A program made the translations under genes and the position numbers. Shown in pieces: positions 61,647-64,000 of a DNA stretch of 64,000 bases. This stretch comes from Ceratobasidium sp. AG-K (Eukaryota > Basidiomycota > Agaricomycetes > Cantharellales > Ceratobasidiaceae): contig JAWNGF010000008.1 of the NCBI GenBank assembly GCA_037039685.1, forward strand, positions 1,612,001-1,676,000. Reading direction: 5' to 3'. Numbering within the stretch: position 1 is the stretch's first letter; each line of letters begins with the position of its first letter. The notes beneath the pieces are model-generated. The model did no database searches. It had not been told where the DNA came from and worked only from the letters and a program-made list of their open reading frames with translations.

Positions 61647-62847
61647 CTAACACCTCCCGGTCAATCCTACTCGAGCGAACTGCAACTCGTTTCCGACTTT
61701 CTCTAATTTCCGCCATTCATCGGGGCCGCCGACCAGTACAGTAAACGGAAGTGGCGCTAGCCGGACGAGGTTTAGGGTGGAATCGGTGATCACCGGTCCC
61801 AGATGCTCAATGACGAGTCTGCTGTGCTTACTCGATGAGTCGTAGTCGTTTTGTGAGATGGGATGTGAAGGTTGAATCCGGGGTGTGACGACCAGGCAGT
61901 GAGACTCGGAAGGGGTCGGTGGTAGTACATCAACGGTAAGATGGTAAGCACCTTTCGAGGGCGAGCTATTACACAAAAGTATAAGCAGTCTTTGCGTCAG
62001 GCTGACTCGCACGCACCTGTTTGACATCTCTCGTCACCGGTGAGGGACGATCAGAAACCCCTCGCGAACCTGTCCCTGCCTGATACGAAGACAACTGCAA
62101 TGTACTCCGACAGCTACTCTGGCAAGGAGCAAATCAAGTCAGTCCAGGTTCAGCAAGCTCGCTGCTCTGTTATCCTCACCTTCGTACGGGCACTGTAGCG
62201 CCTGGTTGGGACACACGCCGAGAGACATAAAAGCCTCCATGCAAAGTGATAGTCCCAAAATAATTTCACAGCAGGGCGACTGGGGAAGTTCAAGGTTGAG
62301 AAGATAGGATATGAGAAGCAAGCGACTTACACATCATCCACAGGTGGCTGGAGTCTCGGCAAGGTCGGCGTCCAACCGTTCCTCGGACGAAACGGGCAGA
62401 GATACATCCCAATAAAATAGAAGGGTCGAGGCGATGTATTCTAGGCGAGAGATGAGTGGGCAATGGCTGTCCGGCAAGGCACTGAGAAAACTCACCGAGA
62501 GTTTGACTTGATGTCAAGTGGCCAGCTGGTCTTCGGCCGATCGTGCGAGGTGGGAGACCATGTCCAAGACCCAATGTGCAGGGGAACGCTGCCAATCATC
62601 AAGCATCTCCAGTCACAGGCGGGAATAACCATGTCCACAAGGCCAGGATGTGGTTGCCGTCTTGTGTTTCGAGTCGCGTTCTGGACATCGAGTGTTGGTT
62701 TGAACGAGTTTTGCCTCGCCCTCTCAGAGGGGCGGTCCTGGTGATGAGGAAGGCGAGAAATATAGGTCGAGTACATTCGATCTCTAGGCGGAAGCAGTCA
62801 CTCGAGAACCGATTCTGAGTCATGTCAGAGGTCAACGTCAACGTCAA
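61647..62847 (-). other. Possible intron-containing host gene, unidentified
   Basis: Minus-strand open pieces lie at 62847-62599, 62595-62290 and 62027-61647, separated by GT...AG-like boundaries (donors GTGAGT near 62500 and GTAAGT near 62330; acceptor CCCCAG near 62285). More than one splicing frame is plausible and none gives a recognisable domain. The last piece ends GGPDEWRKLEKVGNELQF. Treat this as a gene hypothesis only. Confidence 0.25.
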
Positions 62848-64000
62848 CAGAAGGTGGAGGGAGGAAACAGAACAAGATCACCGGCGCTTGTGCACGGCAA
62901 TTGCAAATTGACTGATTGAAGAGCCCGAGATGCGCCACGCGGACCACGACCCGCACTGACGTCTGCGCTGGGCACCTTTATCCGAACCAGTCACAAAACT
63001 AGGTCTTTGAACGTATACCTGTATATATTGTAAGTTCACGAAGACACTTGACGTGATGTCCAGAACATGGTCGAAACAGCGCGATAGTCGAGCCAGAGCC
63101 GGCTGCTGGTGCAACCGCATCGCTTCCTACATTGTGCTAATCGTGATACCTATGGAAGGCTAAAAATCTCCCCATGCTCTCTATTGCAATGCTTCACATG
63201 AAAGTAGTTTGGCGAGTCAAACACTAATAGGCTGGTTGGCTAGCAAACCAATCACGCATGCAGGTCGACTGTTGTCCATCGAGATCGATCCTCGTTCATT
63301 CTCGCATCAAGACGACCAACTTACCGCGCGATTCTCGCTCAGCCATCGAGTCTACCTGCAATAAAAACGCTGGAACTGTGGTGGATACATGGCCCTGGGT
63401 CCCCCGGCCGCTAAACTCCATGAGCTTGCCAGCGTCATCCATAGCGCCGAAGCTGGAGCAGCTGAGAGAGAGGGTAGGCTGGTGGGGAAAGTACGGCGTC
63501 GTAACTCTCAGGCACGGCTATGGGTGAATGCGTCTGCTTCGGGTAGTGTGGGACAGGTGCCTGGCTGACCGTACTTTGATCAGTGCACCCGCCCTGCAGC
63601 CTTTCGAGGCACTCCGGCGCGCCATGATTCGCCTCTGACTGTCTCGGTGAGCGGTCTATCTGGCCAGGTAGGCATCTTCGCCTCGCCGTTCCAGTCTTGA
63701 ATCATGCCGGAAACGAGGGACAAGGACTGCGGCACATGTGGCTGTTCGCTGGTCACGCCTCGCAGCAAAACTTGCCCAGCAACGAGCGAGTGTGATGTAC
63801 CGCTCACTCTCTAGACTATGCAATACGAGTTATTTGCCATAATCCCCTGATCCGTTCGAGACAAAATGTACATTTAACGCTGGAAGCAACAAGAAACTCA
63901 GAACGACCAAACTTGTGGTACCCGGTTCCTCAATCTGATCTATGCTCGCCAACATGGGGGATCGCAAGATCCGATCGGCGACAGCAGCCGGACTACGCAA
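62848..64000. other. Stretch with no supportable gene
   Basis: Higher GC than the retroelements and no repeats shared with the rest of the window. A 89-codon plus-strand frame at 63258-63527 and short minus-strand frames exist, but they have no recognisable domain and no conserved context. It may be host intergenic or exonic DNA. Confidence 0.4.

Noticed and set aside
61600..61660. tRNA-like T-loop (GTTCGATTC on the minus strand)
   Set aside because: No A box, no acceptor-stem pairing and no 72-bp cloverleaf could be drawn around it.

Overview
The window is a stretch of repeat-dense fungal nuclear DNA, most likely from an agaricomycete basidiomycete. A Rhizoctonia-type genome is my best guess; this is inference from the NACHT-WD40 gene architecture, the short introns and the chromovirus content. 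Almost all of the first 60 kb is a nest of transposable elements that split one reverse-strand NACHT-WD40 (NLR/STAND-like) gene into pieces. Only about the last 3 kb (61.05-64.0 kb) looks like ordinary low-repeat host sequence.

Layout. Three Ty3/gypsy chromovirus families are present, here named A, B and C. Family A has five long copies: A1 720-7923, A2 19412-26615, A3 31870-39120, A4 44171-58646 and A5 47445-54684 (minus strand). It also has four solo LTRs (28504-28961, 31584-39306 split by A3, 39425-39882, 59377-59831). Family B runs in from the left edge to 12987 and is split by A1. Family C (28048-60088, minus strand) is an old element that holds A3, A4, A5, the solo LTRs and a 1.27-kb unrelated LTR (39951-41219). 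A pogo/Fot1-type DNA transposon (13090-16086) with an intact three-exon transposase sits inside a long-hairpin element (12988-17028), which B also entered. The 5-bp (or TA) target duplications at nearly every junction give the order of insertion. The host gene was hit by C (TATCT) and A2 (GCTGT). C was hit by A4 (TGATA), the solo LTRs and the 1.27-kb LTR (CACAC). A4 was hit by A5 (CCTTA), a solo LTR by A3 (GCCTG), and B by A1 (CTACC).

How the elements work. Family A encodes Gag with a CCHC knuckle, then Pol in the -1 frame (protease, RT, RNase H, integrase, chromodomain). A third ORF (ORF3, about 254 aa) overlaps the 3' end of pol and stops just before the polypurine tract. ORF3 is conserved in all five copies, is not an envelope protein, and has no function I recognise. 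All three families carry the same GGGAAAA slip heptamer at the end of gag. Families A and C lack a tRNA primer site. Instead, 12 nt lying two bases inside the 5' LTR are complementary to the predicted 5' end of the mRNA about 30 nt after the TATA box, which is Tf1/sushi-type self-priming. Family A U3 regions carry a cluster of TGACTC (Gcn4/AP-1-like) sites.

State of decay. A1, A2 and the pogo element look intact. A3, A4, A5 and C carry stops and catalytic-residue losses that are mostly C-to-T or G-to-A changes (CGA to TGA; RT YIDD to YIND in both A3 and C), consistent with methylation-linked or RIP-like mutation. The NACHT-WD40 gene has its own frameshifts and stops besides the insertions, so it is a pseudogene here.
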